Positions 14,733 to 16,384 of a stretch of 16,384 nt of DNA are shown here, in pieces (the stretch's first letter is position 1; each line of letters opens with the position of its first letter). The position numbers were made by a program, and so were the translations under genes. This DNA comes from Puniceicoccales bacterium (GTDB lineage Bacteria > Verrucomicrobiota > Verrucomicrobiia > Opitutales > JAIRLM01). The DNA lies in the NCBI GenBank assembly GCA_031281635.1, contig JAITFC010000031.1:1-16384 (forward strand). Reading direction: 5' to 3'. Under the pieces are notes generated by a model. It worked only from the letters and a program-made list of their open reading frames with translations. It did not search any database and was not told the DNA's origin.

Positions 14733-15134
14733 GTGGCAAAGCTACTGGACAAGCCGGATTTTGGGAAAATGGTCATTCGCGTTACACTGGGTCTTATTTT
14801 TGCCTGGTGCGGTGTCAATGGAATTGGTGGCGGACGGTCACCGCTCTTCGTCTTCAATTACCCGTTTTCACTTTTTTCATTCACGCTCAATCCGCGCGTG
14901 TGGATCCTTGCAATTGCAGTGGTCTATCTCGTTGCTGGCATACTATTTATGGCAGGAAGTTTCTTCAAAAGTTGCTGCGTAGTGCTCACAATTGTGGAAG
15001 TCCTCCAGGTACGTCAAATATTTCTCTGTGGAAGACCCAATGCCGCTGATTCTTTTGTGTTGCACGTGGTTCTCGCCGCCGTCTGTTTCGGATTTCTTTA
15101 CATTTCTCCCGGGCGTTACTCGGCAAGCTCCTAG
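14733..15134 (+). CDS. Small four-helix membrane protein, DoxX/MauE-like
   Basis: Protein of 133 residues with about four hydrophobic helices (roughly 13-33, 56-78, 80-97 and 107-125). The opening FGKMVIRVTLGLIFAWCGVNGI resembles the RLxLGxIFxxxGxxKL start of DoxX-type proteins, and the size and helix count fit DoxX/MauE families. Their role is mostly unclear; some are linked to thiol or quinone redox in the membrane. Cysteines are present (in VRQIFLCGRP and SFFKSCC) but no clear CxxC. The start is taken at GTG 14733, with no good ribosome site. A nearby ATG at 14728 is in another frame. A minus-strand frame with a good ribosome site overlaps its 3' half. The family assignment is tentative. 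Confidence 0.55.
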   Translation: MAKLLDKPDFGKMVIRVTLGLIFAWCGVNGIGGGRSPLFVFNYPFSLFSFTLNPRVWILAIAVVYLVAGILFMAGSFFKSCCVVLTIVEVLQVRQIFLCGRPNAADSFVLHVVLAAVCFGFLYISPGRYSASS

Positions 15135-15245
15135 CTGTTTGGTCCCACGAAGTTGCGGCACTGTTTTTCTCGAAAACGTGACCTCGTGAATTTCTTTTCT
15201 GATTTGGTGCGTCATCCTGGCGCTTGCATGTGAAATAATTCCCAT
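14943..15245 (-). CDS. Doubtful ORF with good ribosome site, antisense to DoxX-like gene
   Basis: The ATG at 15245 is preceded at seven bases by AGGAGA (15258-15253), one of the clearest ribosome sites in the window. The frame stays open for 100 codons (MGIISHASARMTHQIRKEIHEV...). Its first 37 codons are in the gap right of the DoxX-like gene; the remainder runs antisense through that gene. Basic, polar, no family. A short real gene decayed into its neighbour, or chance, are both possible. Confidence 0.2.
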   Translation of the reverse strand: MGIISHASARMTHQIRKEIHEVTFSRKTVPQLRGTKQLGACRVTPGRNVKKSETDGGENHVQHKRISGIGSSTEKYLTYLEDFHNCEHYAATFEETSCHK

Positions 15246-15372
15246 AGATCTGTCTCCTCTAGTGGATTTTTTAGCGTACCGCAAGACAAGGAGACGAAAC
15301 AGCTAGTTGCGTAAAGAAGACCCACTGCAAAATTCAAGAAAATCGACCGGAAAGCAGCTTGGATGCCAAATT
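15135..15372. other. Gap between DoxX-like gene and right-hand gene
   Basis: 238 bases. Apart from the start of the doubtful minus-strand ORF at 15245 and its ribosome site, nothing recognised. No RNA gene or convincing terminator was seen for either of the converging neighbours. Confidence 0.4.
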
Positions 15373-16384
15373 TCAAAATTTTTGCAACGTGTCTAGTGAA
15401 CTGAGAGAATTTTGCAGCCTAGCATAGTCGTTTGGATAAGGGTCTGCTGCTTTTCTATTATGCAAAGCTCTCGCTGCACGCAGCCGGCACAGTTTTGTCT
15501 GAGCTTGAAAAAAAAGACTCATAGCTCGATTATAGCATTCGTGATAATTTTTCCTTTCATCGGGAGATACAATTTTCCTCATAGAATCAATGCGTTGCTT
15601 TGACGACTTAAATTGCTTCACTAAAGACTCTATCTCACTACTAGCTCGAGTAAACAAGTCTTCGTATGGAATGTTTTCACCTGCGTCTTTCGCTTTAAAT
15701 TCATGAAGCATCTCCATCAACGCCAAGAGAATGTCATCGCTTTGACTAGTATGTGTTTTTAGACTCAACCTAATTGTGGAGCTCGCAGAATCCAAGAAAC
15801 TCACTGCCGACCTAAGAAACTCCACATCTTCTGGCGTCCGATCAGTTTTTGCAAGAATGGTACGTACTTCATTTTGTAATTTTTGACTTATCCGCATCGC
15901 TGTTTGCTTTAAAATTTCGTCTTTCGACTGCATAGCATAACAGAGAAATGTAAGTAAGACTCCGCTATGATCAGGGAACAGACACTTAATATCCAGTTTG
16001 TCAATAAAATTTCCGGATTTGACATCATCGGCAGTAATAGGCTGCTGCTGCTCGGGAGGAAGTGATTTATTTATCGACAATGCGAGCATCCAAGATGAGC
16101 AATAGCCTTGCAATTCTTCCAAATCGCTACGGACTTCTTTGCAAATTCGTCCCTCGCCAATAACAGACGTGCAAAACTGCGAGACGGCAGAGACGGATTT
16201 TTCATCAACTAACGCCGTCTTAAGAAATCCAAATATTCCTTTTGCTATTTTTCGACTCTGTTCATCTTCAGCGTTTTCGAGGAATTGCTGTACAACTCCC
16301 GCGTGTTCCATTAGCAAAGACAGATTTCCGCTAAAGCAAGCCGATATATAATCCTGGATATTAGCGTCTGTGCAGGAAGAAAAA
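15373..16384 (-). CDS. Unrecognised helical protein, 5' part outside window
   Basis: The frame is open from the window edge to the TGA at 15373, so at least 336 residues are encoded here and the start lies beyond 16384. A TTG at 16317 and the ATG at 16311 are internal rather than likely starts, because the codons before them are also open and look coding (CTDANIQDYISACFSGNLS). The protein is mostly helical and polar, with many Glu, Lys, Ser and Gln. No membrane segment stands out except a mildly hydrophobic patch (SGVLLTFLCYAMQS). No catalytic motif or repeat is evident. The DNA is more AT-rich than the housekeeping genes, like the membrane-protein array on the left. That fits a lineage-specific or accessory protein; an effector or surface role would be speculation. 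Confidence 0.7.
   Translation of the reverse strand, partial: FSSCTDANIQDYISACFSGNLSLLMEHAGVVQQFLENAEDEQSRKIAKGIFGFLKTALVDEKSVSAVSQFCTSVIGEGRICKEVRSDLEELQGYCSSWMLALSINKSLPPEQQQPITADDVKSGNFIDKLDIKCLFPDHSGVLLTFLCYAMQSKDEILKQTAMRISQKLQNEVRTILAKTDRTPEDVEFLRSAVSFLDSASSTIRLSLKTHTSQSDDILLALMEMLHEFKAKDAGENIPYEDLFTRASSEIESLVKQFKSSKQRIDSMRKIVSPDERKNYHECYNRAMSLFFQAQTKLCRLRAARALHNRKAADPYPNDYARLQNSLSSLDTLQKF

Overview
The window looks like chromosomal DNA of a Gram-negative bacterium at roughly 50% G+C. The best guess is a member of the PVC group, probably a host-associated Verrucomicrobiota (Opitutae/Puniceicoccales-like) or a chlamydia-related lineage. This rests on the look of GyrB and AtpB, the scattered single copies of normally clustered genes (rsmH-ftsL, atpB, rplU-rpmA), and a pair of small membrane proteins with a two-lobed hydrophobic domain. 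It is an inference from protein appearance, not a database result. TGA is an ordinary stop here: rsmH, tlyA, atpB, the M3 peptidase, the MFS gene and rsmA all end on it.

Left part (1-2420) is accessory. A partial ATP-binding protein of the AAA/DUF4143 type runs leftwards off the edge and carries an in-frame TGA at its fifth codon. It is followed by a tandem array of two paralogous small membrane proteins, each preceded by an almost identical 123-bp element. The element contains a -35 box, a 17-bp spacer and a -10 box, and ends exactly at the ATG, so the transcripts may be leaderless. The second paralogue is frameshifted. A degenerate third copy of the element's start lies just upstream of gyrB.

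Middle part (2420-10886) is mostly housekeeping. gyrB (+) converges on rsmH-ftsL (-), the start of a dcw cluster that stops after ftsL. Divergent from rsmH is tlyA (+), then atpB (+) without the other ATP synthase genes, with a 32-codon ORF overlapping its stop. An M3-family oligopeptidase (+) follows.

Right part (10887-15134) holds a leftward run rplU-rpmA-MFS transporter-rsmA, and uppS (-) divergent from a small DoxX-like membrane protein (+). The last 1 kb is the 3' part of an AT-rich, helical, unrecognised protein gene that enters from beyond the window.

Functional themes are DNA topology (gyrB), ribosome building and modification (rplU, rpmA, rsmA, rsmH, tlyA), envelope and division (ftsL, uppS), energy (atpB) and proteolysis (M3 peptidase). 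No tRNA, rRNA, CRISPR array or recognisable insertion sequence was seen. The most unusual structure is the paralogue array with the conserved promoter element.
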